NCBI RefSeq assembly: GCF_051020955.1
Contig: NC_135014.1
Span: 25,471,221-25,535,220, forward strand
DNA length: 64,000 nucleotides
Direction of reading: 5' to 3'
DNA from: Megalopta genalis
Taxonomy: Eukaryota; Arthropoda; Insecta; Hymenoptera; Halictidae
In this document: piece after piece, positions 34,110-45,820 of the stretch
How positions within the stretch are numbered: the stretch's first letter is position 1
Layout: the number at the start of each line of letters is the position of its first letter
Notes under the pieces: generated by a model
Seen by the model: the letters and a program-made list of their open reading frames with translations, nothing else
What the model was told of the DNA's origin: nothing
Database searches by the model: none
Translations under genes and position numbers: made by a program

Positions 34110-34735
34110 GTAGGACAGATGAATCAATAAATGGAATAGGTACAATGTATAAATATGGCAAATAAGTGCAATAAATAAACAAACGTAAATATGTACAATA
34201 AATATACACGGGGATATTAAGTACAGTAAATAAGTGCAATAAGTGTGTATAAAATATATAAACGCAGCCAACAAGTACAATAAATATGTCTAAAATATAT
34301 AAATACAGCAAGTAAGTATAATAAATATATATGAAATATACATAAATACAGCAAAGAAGTGAAACAAGTCTGTATAAACTATATAAATACAGCAAATAAG
34401 TGCAATAAATATGTATAAAATATATAAATGTAGCAAATGAGTACAATAAATATGTATAAAATATGTAAATATAGCAAATAAATACAATAAATATGTATAA
34501 AATATATAAATACAGGAAGTAAGTGCAATAAGTGTGTAAAATATATAAATACAACAAATAAGTACAATAAATATATATAAAATATATAAATACAGCAAAT
34601 AAGTGCAATAAGCATGTATAAAATATGTAAATATACAGCAAATAAATACAATAAATACATATAAAATATATAAAAGCAGCAAGTAAATTCGATGACTGCA
34701 TAGAATACATAAATACACTAAATAAATGCAACAAA
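34110..34735 (+). repeat. 41-42-bp tandem array (AAATACAGCAAATAAGTGC)
   Basis: The unit is 'aaatacagcaaataagtgc' then 'aataaatatgtataaaatatat', about 41-42 bp, in roughly 14 copies with substitutions. Long Tyr/Ile/Leu-rich frames on the complement (up to 234 codons) mimic membrane proteins, but the repeat causes them. Confidence 0.95.
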
Positions 34736-35099
34736 TATATTACATTATGTCTTGACATAACCTTGACTGCCAAATGCCGACGTCAGAAAAATCCCACTTG
34801 ATCTCGATTTAAAAGAAGTAAATGACAAACAGATTTAGTAGATCGTCGAGCAATATTTATAGAATCAGGCATTGCAACAGAACAAAATCAGAGTCCAGTC
34901 ATTTCGACTGGTTTGATAGTTCTAGCGTTAATCGTCGCAGCGTAGAGACCGTCCTGAGACGAAGCCGCGCCTCCAACAGGGTTGGTAAACAATTTAATTA
35001 ATAAGCCAGCTTCAATAGTAATATTTCTTCGGCAGGGATTTCTCTGTCGACCGCCGAAAGAGCACGTAAACTGCAATCCTGTTACATTTAATCAAGACG
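34736..35099. other. no recognisable feature
   Basis: Unique mixed-composition sequence. Confidence 0.5.
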
Positions 35100-35158
35100 A
35101 GAGAGAGAGAGAGAGAGAAAGAGAGCAAGAGAGAGGAAGAGAGAGAAAGAGAGAGGGA
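35100..35158. repeat. (GA)n microsatellite, imperfect
   Basis: GA run with 'aaag', 'caag' and 'ggaag' interruptions. Confidence 0.93.
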
Positions 35159-36224
35159 GTCCGCCGGTTTCTTTCAAGCGGCGCACAAATGGCTTTGAAA
35201 GCGGCCTCCCGGACGCTTCGTAATCTACTACGGGAGCACAGCCGAGCGACAAATGCGAAAGAATGTTCGAAATTTAGCCGACAGCTTTCGGGCGCAGCAC
35301 GGCGTCTTCGCGCGCGGGCTTCCCCGACTTTCCGACTTCCGGCGCGGCGGCGTGATTTATGAAAAGAATAGCGGCGCGGCCGTTTTCATTAGCGAGTCCC
35401 GTTTAATTATAAGCCCGGGGCCGGGAGGGGGGAGGGCGCGGAATTCCGCTCGTCGCCGCGCGGCGGTCTACTTTTCGACAGCGTCGCTCGGCTCGGCTCT
35501 CCGTTTCATTCGCGAGATCTCGCCGCGCGACTTTGGCCGCTTTTCTTCGCCGAGCGGAGCCGGGCGGCGTCGCGAAACGCGTTTTAATTAAATTCGAGAG
35601 CCCGCGAGGAACACGCGACCACACTTGTCTCGAATTGTCTAGACATGCCGCGTTCACGGTCCCGCTCTGTTTACTGTCGTTTTTGGGACGCCTCGCGCGA
35701 CCCGCCGCCGCTCCTCGGATTATGCTTGAAAATGTTTCGACCGACAGCGGCGACTATACGTATACTTGAGGACACCCTTCAAAGCGGTATAAATTTCGTT
35801 GGGACCTGGCTAAATGACTTCAGCGTTCCCAAAGAAACTTCAGCGACGGGAACGGTATCCGGGAAGAAACTTTTAACGCGTTAATTATCGCAGCCTTTGT
35901 GATTGTTTTTTGAAGGCTGGATGACTCGAATTATTTCTAGATGACAGAAGGACGAGCCTGTTAGACAATGACTGACTGTAACAGTGTTCTTTTTCTTATT
36001 TTTTTGTATTACTTGGAATGACAGAAAGAAATAAAAAAAACTCGTGATTTTCAACTTTTTCTATCTGACAATCTTTTCTGTAAGGAAAATTTAAAAAGTG
36101 CGAAGATGAAGTCGAAGATGAAAACGTAACGTCGAAATTGTTAAAAAGATGATTAGAAAATTATTAAAAATTTGTGGAGGCCTAACAGGACATTGTTTGT
36201 ACTGCCAGAAAAATGTTTCGAGTG
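35159..36224. other. CpG-rich then A+T-rich, no supportable gene
   Basis: Overlapping frames of up to 126 codons on both strands at 35000-35880, none recognisable; A+T-rich after 35890. Confidence 0.5.
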
Positions 36225-36355
36225 CTATTCATTTTAATATTAATATTTATTACTTATATTAATATTTATCACTCACACACACATTAATATTTATTACTTA
36301 TATTAATATCTAATACTCATATTAGTATCTAATATTAACACATCAATATTCAATA
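36225..36355. repeat. ATTAATATTTATTACTTAT repeat
   Basis: About five to six units of 'attaatatttattacttat' or 'ctaatactcatattagtat', with an 'acacacaca' interruption near 36276. Confidence 0.85.
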
Positions 36356-36895
36356 ATTGTATTTATATATGAATTTAAGATTCCGCATCTCTTGACCAGC
36401 CACAGCATTTTCTATTTTACACAATAAAATCAAATTTTCATTTCATATTCAACGCAAAGAAATCCTACGGGATTTTGTTCAGGCTATACCGAAAAGCATT
36501 CTCCTATTATTAAATAATTAGCCGGAATAATTCGAGGCCACGTTACTCGAAATCTCCCCGCGTCATCCGTCTATTCAATCGGTCAAGATCGCGGCCATAA
36601 ACTACGCAGGCCGAATGAAAATTGCAGGCACTCGTTCGCTGATTATCTCCGCCGAAATTGAGCAATCAGCAGGTGATTAATTGACCCAGGTTACCGCAGC
36701 GTAAAGTCACGTTTGCTCCGTGCAACCGTTGAATGGTGCATTGACTGGGGCCCGCGTTGCTAACCTGTGTAACCTCTGTTTACCTAATAACGCTTGTCAA
36801 CAGTGTTATTATTAGACGAATTATTGTCGGAGAATTATCTGAACGTACATAGGCTCTGCAAATAGGTGGCGGCGAATTTAATGAAAGCGCGGCAG

Positions 36896-36896
<1 letters not shown>
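36356..36896. other. single-copy block with E-box and TAATTA-like sites
   Basis: Between about 36590 and 36830 are CAGGTGATTAATTG, 'cccaggttaccgc', 'ctaacctgtgtaacc' and 'ctgtttaccta', a dense cluster of CAGGT/ACCTG-type and forkhead-like words. Compatible with an enhancer but unproven. Confidence 0.3.

Positions 36897-36940
<44 letters not shown>
36897..36940. repeat. (GA)n microsatellite
   Basis: Uninterrupted GA run of about 21 units. Confidence 0.97.
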
Positions 36941-36943
<3 letters not shown>

Positions 36944-38569
36944 CCACGAGGTCGAAAGCGACGACGTCGCTCCGACTAAAATTAGATCGTGTGCTCGATG
37001 GAACGACGCCGGAATAATTTCCCTTCGCGGATTCAACGAAACCGAGTCCGCTGGATGTGTATTGTACCAGGAATTATAATGAAATTTTAATAAATCTCCT
37101 GTCGCTCTAAAACTCCTCGCGCCACCGTCTTCCAGGTGCTCGTACATTTTCTAGAGCAAAAACTCGATAATGGATCGCGGATCCTGAGTGGCGGAGCTGC
37201 ATTATAAAATATATGAAATATAGACACACTCTGCTGTGCAACGATAAAAATTGCGTTGTTCGAAGGTGCCTGAAACGTTCGAAGTGGTTGCCAACGATGC
37301 GAAATACCTGCACAAAGAAAACGCTCGCCAATTTTCTGCAAAAACGACGAACGTTCCTCGAATTGAAGTATCATCGATATTATTATAATATTATTATCGT
37401 ATTATTAAAAGCTGTTATTGAAAATCTTAATTTCACAACGTTGGATAGATATTTAATGGAGATTCTTTGTAGCGTTAATCGTTTTATACTTCTACTTAAT
37501 TCTTATTCCATTATCTTCGTGTATTATTTTAGCGCGTTATTCCAAAGCGTATTTCATCATTTAATGCGCGGGATCGCGAAAGACGCGTACGCATGACGCG
37601 CGTACCGACCACGTTAAACGAAGGATTGTCCATTTTTATTGTTTAAAATCGCAACTGCAGTTCAAAACGTCCGGCGTTCCGCCGGTTATAAAAATCTATT
37701 GAAAAGCTCTGCATAAACTTTTCGCTCTCCGCCGGCCGCGTCCTCTTTGACCGGCCCTCTGTTCGGTTAACCACAGCTCCGTAACTAACAAACATTTTCA
37801 AATGAAAAAAAATTCCGACGTACTCTCCGAAACATGCCCCATCAAACACTGACTCGTGTGTACCGAATTAGCTCTTACAGTTCCCACGGAAAAAGATCCT
37901 TGAAAATCCCCGAAAACCCCTGAAAAATTCCTTCGTTCGCCCTGTTTGATGAACGCGATATCTCGAAGCCTGATATGTAAATATTATTACTAAATGTAAT
38001 TTCTGTGCGAAGTGTGCTGTTTTTGTGCTGCGTGCTGCAATTTTGCTGCAGCTGGCCCCTGGAAATGGTAGCCGTGGAAAGCACGATTTTCCACTTGCGC
38101 GTTGACATTTAGTGCGGCTGGATCGTCGCGAGATTATCATTATTGTTGCAGCGGTTATAATGCACCGTGGGCGTGGCCACAACGGCGTTTCGCGTTGTCT
38201 AACATCCTAATCCTTTGCCGTTAACAACGTCGGCGATTAAGCGGACGTCAGCCACGCGGGCGATCCTCGTGAGCGGAGTCTGCAAACTGATTAATGGACC
38301 GTTGTTATTCTGGTCGCGCTGTTATTCGCAGCTACCAAGTGTGTTTTAAATGGATACATTAATGCGGAGGGGGGATCTCGTTATTCGTACTTGCGACAAC
38401 AATATTTGACCGTTGCGCGAATAATACGAGAGTTGACAATCGTGGTTAAATTAACGCTTCGCTGGTTTCAATGCGAGAACCGATATTATGAACCAGAAAT
38501 TAAATCTTCCGAGTTGTTATGTTATTGGAATATCGACAGCAATTTTATATAAACAATTCAATTTCGCGC
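36941..38569. other. no supportable gene
   Basis: Mixed composition. The longest frame is 127 codons plus at 37213-37596, Leu/Tyr-rich at its end, with no recognised domain. Around 38160-38340, GC-box-like 'gggcgtggcc' and 'cctaatcc' occur; suggestive only. Confidence 0.45.
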
Positions 38570-39135
38570 GCGATTCAGTTCGATGTAGAATTCAATTTTG
38601 TGTAAAATTTTATGTATGATTCAGTTTGATGTGGAATTCAATTTTGTGTAAAATTCGATTTTATGTACGATCCAATTTTGTGTGCGATTCAGTCTGACGT
38701 AGAATTCAAGTATGTGTGCAATTCAGTTTAATGTACAATTTAATCTTGTGTACAATTCAGTTTGATGTACAATTAAATTTTGTGCGCTATTCAGTTTAAT
38801 GTGCAATTCAATTTTGTGTACAATTCAGTTTGATGTACAATTCAATTTTGTGTAAAATTCAGTTTGATGTACAATTCTATGTTGTGTACAATTTAATTTG
38901 ATGTACAATTCAATTTTCTGTACAATTTAATTTGATGTACAATTCAGTTTGATGTACAATTCTATTTTATGTACAATTTAATTTGGTGTACAATTCAATT
39001 GTCTGTGCAACTTAATTTGATGTACAATTCAATTATCTATATAATTCAATTTTCTGTATAATTCAATTTTCTGTACAATTCAGTTTGATATACAATTCAA
39101 CTTTGTGCACAGTTCAATTTTATCTACAACTCAAT
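38570..39135 (+). repeat. 34-bp tandem array (TGTACAATTCAATTTTG)
   Basis: A 17-bp half-unit 'tgtacaattcaattttg' alternates with 'tgtacaattcagtttga', giving a 34-bp period. About 16 full units, degenerate at both ends. Confidence 0.95.
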
Positions 39136-40546
39136 TATTAAATATCTTCAATTCTAGTATAATTAAACGAAGCCTAAATAAACGTGTACACAAATATTGC
39201 ACACACATTACACACTATTTATACCTACACATAGTTAATAATAATGCAAAACTGAATAATCCAGTATATATGTCAGTCTGTTAACAGTAAAAACATTTAA
39301 ATAATCTACACACACAATTGTCTTGCGTTCACAAATCGGACTCGTTAAGAAAAGAAATAAAGTCTGCCAAGTTTCTGCATCTTGCAGCCAACGCAGACGC
39401 TCTCAACTTTGCATAAAAAGCTTGACTATGTCGCATGACAAGGTAACAAAAACTGCCTTAAAATCTCGCCGTCCGATGCATCGAAACGCAGTTACGGGTT
39501 ACAAGAAACCACCGGAGGCGCGCGTTGCACCGTGCTGCAGCGAGTATCGGCCGGTGCATCGGCGTGCAGCACGGTGCAGCAGGGTGCAACGTGTGTCGCT
39601 GCCGATTACCGTCAAGCCCGGCTCTGTTCACGGGACATCGGTAGCAGAGTCCGGCGTTGCAGTGCGCGTGTTGAGCCCCGTTGTTGGTGCATTCAAAGCT
39701 CGCCGGAGCGTGGCGTGCGGGCGCATTATTAACGCGGACGATTAACGAGACTCGCGGCGCGGCGCCGTTTCGCGCGCGCGTCCTCCGAACCTTTGTTCGT
39801 TTCAACGTTAATCGAGTATATGACGGGGGCGGGCTCGCAGCGGTCACGGGCCAGACGAAAATACGGTGTATTCCGCTCGGACGGCGCGGCCAAGCCGGAA
39901 GTGGCTCGGTACGGTGCACGTCCGGCTGAAATATTCCGGCTAAACTAACATCCGCGCCGCTGGAGCGCCTTCGGAGCTTTCCCAGTGCCAGCCGACCGGC
40001 CCGGCCCGGCCCGATCCGCGCGCACCCGCCTGAAAATTAATACCGAGAGGAAGATGCGATGCGCCGCGCCGCGCCGAACCGCGTCGAGCCGCGGGTTGCC
40101 CGACCACGACGGATTTATGTATTAGGCTCGGCCGCGCCCCATGTAACCGCGCGTATTTTCCCTTAGCGAAGGGTTTAAAGGATTGACAGCGGATTGAATT
40201 GCGGAAATGCGCCGGTTCCGCGGGCTCGCTGCCGCGCCCGAATTTTCGGGCCCGCGGTCGCGTCCACGCCGCAGCCGCGACTGCAAGCGCGCTACTTGCT
40301 GAGATTTATTATACTCCCGGCCGCTGCATTATCTTAATCAAAATTTTTTTTTAATCATCGTCTAATAAATACAGTTGATCTAGTACTCGAAGAAAGGTTC
40401 GACTCGTTCGGTACAATTTTTAGAAGATAAAGCTGTATTTTAGAAGTAAATATAGATACACAATAAATATAAATTATCTTTTTCCTTCTTAGAAATGATC
40501 AACACACAAACTATTAACAATTATTAACTTGTACCAGTCGATAGAA
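39136..40546. other. CpG-rich block, no supportable gene
   Basis: GC-rich at 39470-40320, including 'ggcccggcccggcccg' near 39998. Opposing frames of 140 and 153 codons lie over the same bases. A+T-rich flanks. Confidence 0.5.
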
Positions 40547-40995
40547 CTCTAATCATTCTAACTACCAAGAAAATGGTTCGAGAAGGGGTTAAAGGTGCGG
40601 GTTAGAAGGGGTTAACTAGTGTACGAGCCACGAGACTCAATTTCACGCGAATAAAACACCCACGAGTCGAGTAAACGCGCGCACAAAACGAAAATACTAT
40701 AAGTCAGAGAAGCTATTTTTCGTTCATAGTTAAAACAGCTTCGCGAGTGCAAAGGGTGCTGATGGCACCCAAACTTCAGTTCTTCCAACAGAGAAGAAAC
40801 CTCTAATCATTCTAACTACCAAAAAAATGGTCTGAGAAGGGATTAAAAGTGCGGGTTAGAAGGGGTTAACTAGTGTACGAGCCTCGAGACTCGAAATACT
40901 ATAAGTCAGAAAAGCTATTTTCCGTTCATAGTTAAAACAGCTTCGCGAGTGCGAAAGGGTTAACTAAGGGTGCTGATGGCACCCGAACCTCGGCA
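40547..40995 (+). repeat. 254-bp direct duplication
   Basis: 'ctctaatcattctaactacc' starts units at 40547 and 40801. Both hold 'gcgggttagaaggggttaac', 'tagtgtacgagcc', 'atactataagtcaga', 'gttaaaacagcttcgcgag' and 'gtgctgatggcaccc'. The order is conserved. The first unit has an extra 'ttcacgcgaataaaac' segment. Confidence 0.92.
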
Positions 40996-41768
40996 CCTCC
41001 AACAGACGCGTCCTGAAAGAACAGTCCCCTCGTCCCGCGTCCCTGCGCGACCGCAACGGTCACCTGCATCGAATACAAGCGAAATTGATGGCCGCGCGTG
41101 TAGCAGGCGAGAACGGCCGGCAGCGGCGCGGAATCCGTGCGGAACAAATGTATCTGCGAGCGTACGGTCCCGTCGCAATTATTACATTCCAGTCTCGCGG
41201 AGGCATCTCCGCGGAAGAGTATTCCATGCGGATCGTCGTTCGCCGTGCTGCCACGCATCGCGGGCGGGCCGGGTCGGGCCCCGGCGTAACGAGTGCGGGC
41301 TTGTTCCTCTCGGAGACGTTATTCCAAGTATGCGTCCCCTCGTGCCCGTCCGTCCCCGTCGGTCGTCGTCTTCCTGTTCGGTGCTTGATGCTGTAGCCGG
41401 TTCCATCCGGTGGAGCACGACGGCCGAGGGAAATTTCTCCGGGGCCGATATTGGTTTCCGCGGTGCCACTAAATGTCTGGCGACGATACGCGGGCCGGAG
41501 AGCCCGAGGGGGCAGGCGTGTCTGCGCCAGGAAACGTCGCGTTCCACGGATTTCGCGATTCGCTTCGAGTTCACAGGACAGATTGCGTCCAACCCCGCAG
41601 TGTCCTTTCACCCCGCCTCGCTCCTTTTCCACGAACTCCTGCTCCGTTACGCACGATTCCGCGGGCAACGTTTGCGACGTTGCCATGCGACTTTCTAGCG
41701 AGTTCGATAGTGTCCGGTGAAATCGTGAAATTTACTGGAAATCGCTACATTTCTACGTGATCATGACT
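40996..41768. other. CpG-rich block, no supportable gene
   Basis: Contains the longest GC-type frames here (242 plus at 40970-41698 and 208 minus at 41060-41686), which oppose one another. Both are Arg/Ser/Pro-rich without domains, as expected from composition. Confidence 0.45.
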
Positions 41769-42117
41769 ACAGGTCCTATAATTATGTTAACAGCTGGAAA
41801 GGGGTGATTCCTGAGGTTGTATGAAGCAACTTTCTACTTTACAAAAATTTTCTACGAGGCTTCGTTTACGAGTTATTAACGAAAGAAGCTTGGCCAATGA
41901 GAGGCGAGCTCGAATGGCGCGGGGCAGCCCGGCCAACGAGCGCACAAAGCTCGTTGGCTTGGCCGTCTAACGTTAGATGACCTTGCCTCTCATTGGTCAA
42001 GCGTATTTCGTTAATAATTTGTGAACGAAGCCGCGGATTGCATTTTTGCTAAGGAAAAAGTTGCTTGAAATGAGCTCAGGTATCCCCCATCGACGGCTGT
42101 TAACATTATTATGTAAC
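41769..42117. mobile_element. foldback MITE-like element, copy 3 (arms A/B)
   Basis: The left end 'cctataattatgttaacagc' and right end 'gctgttaacattattatgta' are inverted repeats. Inside are 'cgagttattaacgaa' and 'ggccaatgagaggcg' on the left, and their complements on the right. The left arm resembles the 'ctacgaggcttcg' variant; the right has 'aatccgcggcttcg'. The loop is at about 41915-41975. Confidence 0.83.
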
Positions 42118-43447
42118 AATTAACGCTATTTAATAAATAAGGTGTCGAAGAATACCTTTTAATCATTTCAGTTTAATACTATTTTTAGCAAACGGATTTA
42201 TGGACATCTTTTATACAATTTTTAATAAAATTGTGTACAATAAAGTTATACAAATGTACAATAAAATTATACATTATAATACAAATTTTATAATAAAAGT
42301 CAGCCGTTTAGTAGTCGCTTCTCAACTTCGAAACCTAAGTGGTCTCGAAAAGCTCGTCAATTAACCCTCGGCCTGCTGTTGCCGGGTCATTTTGACCCAG
42401 TGTAATCAAATCGTAATTAGTCAAATTTCAATAATTCGATTAAATAAATGGCTGTTTTACATTCTGAGCAACGCAAAGACTACCAAATTTACACAAAGCA
42501 TCTAGAAAAATATTTCTGAACAAATTTATAAATAAAGCTGAGTATCGAAAGCATAAACATCGTCGATTTCATAATTGCCTGAAAGATCCGCCATTCGAGG
42601 ATTAATTATCGGAACGCCGAAACGGATATTGATCCCGAAAATGCCATATTCCTTATCCGTTACCCACCTCCTTCCCCTTTGCCCCGTTCCCCGCGCCCGA
42701 CGGTTCCTCCACGTCCAACCTTCCGCGACGTTCTTCCCGCATTCAATTTTCGAGGATGCATCGCGGTGTTTGGCAGAGCTCCCTGCGGCCTCCTCCTCGT
42801 TATTTCACCGCGGCGGGGGTGGGACGGAAGGGTGGGAGCAGAGAAAGAGAAAAAGAACAGAGAAAGAGAGATAGATGTACAGAGAGATGGGAGCTCTTCT
42901 TCGGCGCCGCGGTCCCTACGCCGGATACTTTCTATCGTGCGGTAAACGCCGGATGCGCCGGGACTCGTACGAACCGCCGAATTGTTCTGTGCCCGCCGGC
43001 AGATTTATCGAGCCACGCAGACCCGCTACGACCGACCCCGCAAACACCCTTTGCCAGACCACTTCTTCGCTCTCTCGCTCTCCTCCTCGACTCGCCTTGG
43101 CACGATCGACTGTCTAGCTGCTCCTCAATTCCGACCGCGTTTCCTGCGCCCGATTACAGACCGCCGAACGACTGATTTATGCCGACTTAATGCGCCAGTG
43201 TTTCTGGGAACACGCGTTTTTACCGGCGCTCCCGATATGATGGACCGCGCGGTCCTCGTAAATGGAGCAGGAAAGCTCGGCTTTTTTCTTGTGCCGTCGG
43301 TGATGTATGTTACAGGACGCAGGATGATCGGACCGGTTAGAACGGGGACTTCGAGACTAGCGTGATATCGAATTCAGAAGTTCGTACGATTGGGAACGAT
43401 GCTTTGGGTTGCCGTTCGATTTTAATTGTATGATGAGAGGAATATCT
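42118..43447. other. A+T-rich then CpG-rich, no supportable gene
   Basis: A+T-rich to about 42570; GC-rich from 42660 to 43370, with overlapping plus-strand frames of 80-139 codons in all three phases, which argues against any one being real. Confidence 0.5.
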
Positions 43448-44256
43448 TTGTTATATTTGTCTGACACGGGAATGTCCTTATTCTACTTGTCTGACATAAA
43501 GATATTCTTATTCTACTTTTCTGATATAAAGACATTCTTGCTCTACTTGTCTGATGTAAGAATATCCTAATTCTACTTGTCTGATGTAAGTACATTCTAC
43601 TTCTCTGACATGATGGCATTCTTATTCTACTTGTCTGACATAAAGACATTTTTATTCTACTTGTCTGATCTAAGAATATTCTACTTATCCGACGTGATGG
43701 CATTCTTATTCTACTTGTCTGAGGTAAAGACATTCTTAATTTACTTGTCTGATCTAAGAATATCCCCATTCTAGTTGTCTCACCTAAGAATATTTTCATT
43801 CTACTTGTCTGATCTAAGAATATTCGACTTGTCTGACATAAAGACATTTTTACTCTACGTGTCTGACAAAGACATTCTTATTGTACTTGTCTAAACTATG
43901 AATATCCTTATTCAACTTGTCTGGCCTAAGAATATTCTACTTGTCTGACCTAAAATATTCTACTTGTCTGACCTAAAAATATTCTACTCGTCTGACCTAA
44001 ACATATTCTACTCGTCTGACCTAAAATATTCTACTTGTCTTACCCACACAAAATAGTCTACTTGTCTTACTTAAAATATTCTACTCGTCTGACCTAAAAA
44101 TATTCTACTCGTCTAACATAAACACATTCTTATTCCACTTGTCCGATCCAAAAATATTCTACTTGCCTGACATCAAGACATTCCCACTCTACCTGTCCGA
44201 CATAAAGACATTCTTATTCTACTTGTCGAACACAAAGCAATTCTTATTCCACTACA
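43448..44256 (+). repeat. TTCTACTTGTCTGA tandem array 2
   Basis: Roughly 25-30 units with the same core and strand as array 1. Two unit types mix: about 30 bp (core, 'cataaagacattctta') and about 24 bp (core, 'cctaagaata'). Spacers differ from those of array 1. Confidence 0.95.
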
Positions 44257-44783
44257 CAATAAATCCTACAACAGCAATGCAGAATTCCCCGAACACGATT
44301 CCACACGTTACACCCTCAAACAAAGCCCCCAAATCGAGCGTCAAATCGCTTCGGTTCATCTTCGCCAAAAATATAAAACGATAGCCGTAGAACAACTGCT
44401 AGCCGACATCATAAATCTGCGATTCCCCCCCTGAACCGGTAGCCCCGGCCAAAGATAAATATCGAAGAATCCGACGTGCTATTCGAACGAATTGTTTCAT
44501 CGCCACCCGAAACCGGCAAAGCTCGCTATCACTCGACGAAGCATGGTTCCAGCTAGAAGTCGCGAGCCAAATACAACGCACATGTTCTCCGCAGGCCGTA
44601 GACGGTTGTAATTCTTCGGGACAAATTGGAAAATCCCGTTCCTCAAGCGACCCCGGCCCCGTCCCTATTCCCCGGAAGACAATCTTGTCCGCTCTTATCG
44701 CGCGCGCGAATTCCGTTTCCGCGTTTTTGGCAGCGTCGGCGACGGGGAACGTTGAATTTTCTCCGTATCGCGGACGATGGAAG

Positions 44784-44787
<4 letters not shown>
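44257..44787. other. no supportable gene
   Basis: Mixed to GC-rich; a minus frame of 184 codons (44399-44953) passes through the GA microsatellite and has no domain. Confidence 0.45.
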
Positions 44788-44815
<28 letters not shown>

Positions 44816-44823
44816 AGGAGAGA
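44788..44823. repeat. (GA)n microsatellite
   Basis: GA run of about 14 units, then 'aggagagag'. Confidence 0.95.
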
Positions 44824-45352
44824 GCGGGGATGCGCGGAGCATGCCGGAATTCCCTTCGAAGAATATTCGATACCTCGACGTCGGGGATAGATAGCCCGGA
44901 AGACGGTCGCGCGACGGAACGCGTCGCGATTCCCTATTCCGAGTATTCTTCACCGTTCACGGATCCTCGTGTGCACGTTCGACGCGCTCGCCGGTAGTCG
45001 TGTCGACCGTGGAAGTTCGCCGCGTGGGTGGAGTCCTTTGGCACCGCACAATGGTCCGGAGTTCGGTCAATTTTGGCCAAAAGTCAATCGTTCGACTTTC
45101 ATATTTCAAGATACAATATAACCTCGGTAATTACAGTCTTTACATGTAATCAGCTCGATCAAAGGCGAATCATATACAGTACGATTTATTGTAGAAATCA
45201 ATAAAAACTGCCATTTTGACGCTGGAACTACCTAGCCCTAAATGCAATTGATTTATATCGATTCACAATGACGACAATATTGAATTTATATAAACTTCGT
45301 ACGGCATCTATTATAATATATAAAAATTTGTCTTTATAATCACAATCATCTT
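44824..45352. other. no recognisable feature
   Basis: CpG-rich to about 45060, then A+T-rich unique sequence. Confidence 0.5.
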
Positions 45353-45594
45353 TATAATAATATAATATAATATAATATAATATAATATAATATAATATAA
45401 TATAATATAATATAATATAATATAATATAATATAATATAATATAATATAATATAATATAATATAATATAATATAATATAATATAATATAATATAATATAA
45501 TATAATATAATATAATATAATATAATATAATATAATATAATATAATATAATATAATATAATATAACATAATAGAATAGAATAGAATAGAATAGA
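45353..45594. repeat. (TATAA)n pentanucleotide microsatellite
   Basis: About 43 near-perfect TATAA units, ending in 'cataa' and then five TAGAA units. It gives Tyr-Ile-Leu repeat frames on the complement, which are artefacts. The purity over more than 200 bp suggests recent expansion; true length may differ from the assembly. Confidence 0.98.
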
Positions 45595-45785
45595 ATAATG
45601 ATATAATACTATAATATTAGAAATTGTTAGAGGAAAAATTGGAAACCAGTCACTGCGGATTTTTATGCGAAACAAAAACCGCCGAAGTTAATTATAAGAA
45701 ACTCAAATGTAATAAGAACATATTAGAAAGATATTCTTCAATTCTTCTGTCTCCGCGGTTTTGCATTTGGCACAATTATTTTAAC
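45595..45785. other. A+T-rich spacer with motif lead-in
   Basis: Contains 'ccgcggttttgcatttggc', resembling the 'gttttgcatttgatg' of the 28-29 kb array units. Confidence 0.5.
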
Positions 45786-45820
45786 AATTAAATCCATAAA
45801 ATCCGCGAGCTAACTGTAAC
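45786..45820 (+). repeat. dispersed ATGCATAAAATCCG-type motif, copy 8
   Basis: Reads 'aattaaatccataaaatccg' then 'cgagctaactg'. ATAAAATCCG is exact. The (TATAA)n array lies 5' of it. Confidence 0.75.

Noticed and set aside
34069..34773. 234-codon minus frame rich in Tyr, Ile and Leu, like a membrane protein
   Set aside because: Produced by a 42-bp period that keeps frame; three overlapping frames look alike.
40970..41698. 242-codon plus and 208-codon minus frames over the same DNA
   Set aside because: GC-rich sequence lacks stop codons; products are Arg/Ser/Pro-rich, oppose one another and have no domain.
43448..44256. Regular repeat-spacer pattern resembling a CRISPR array
   Set aside because: The genome is eukaryotic, spacers are themselves repeated, the core is only 14-15 bp and there are no cas genes.
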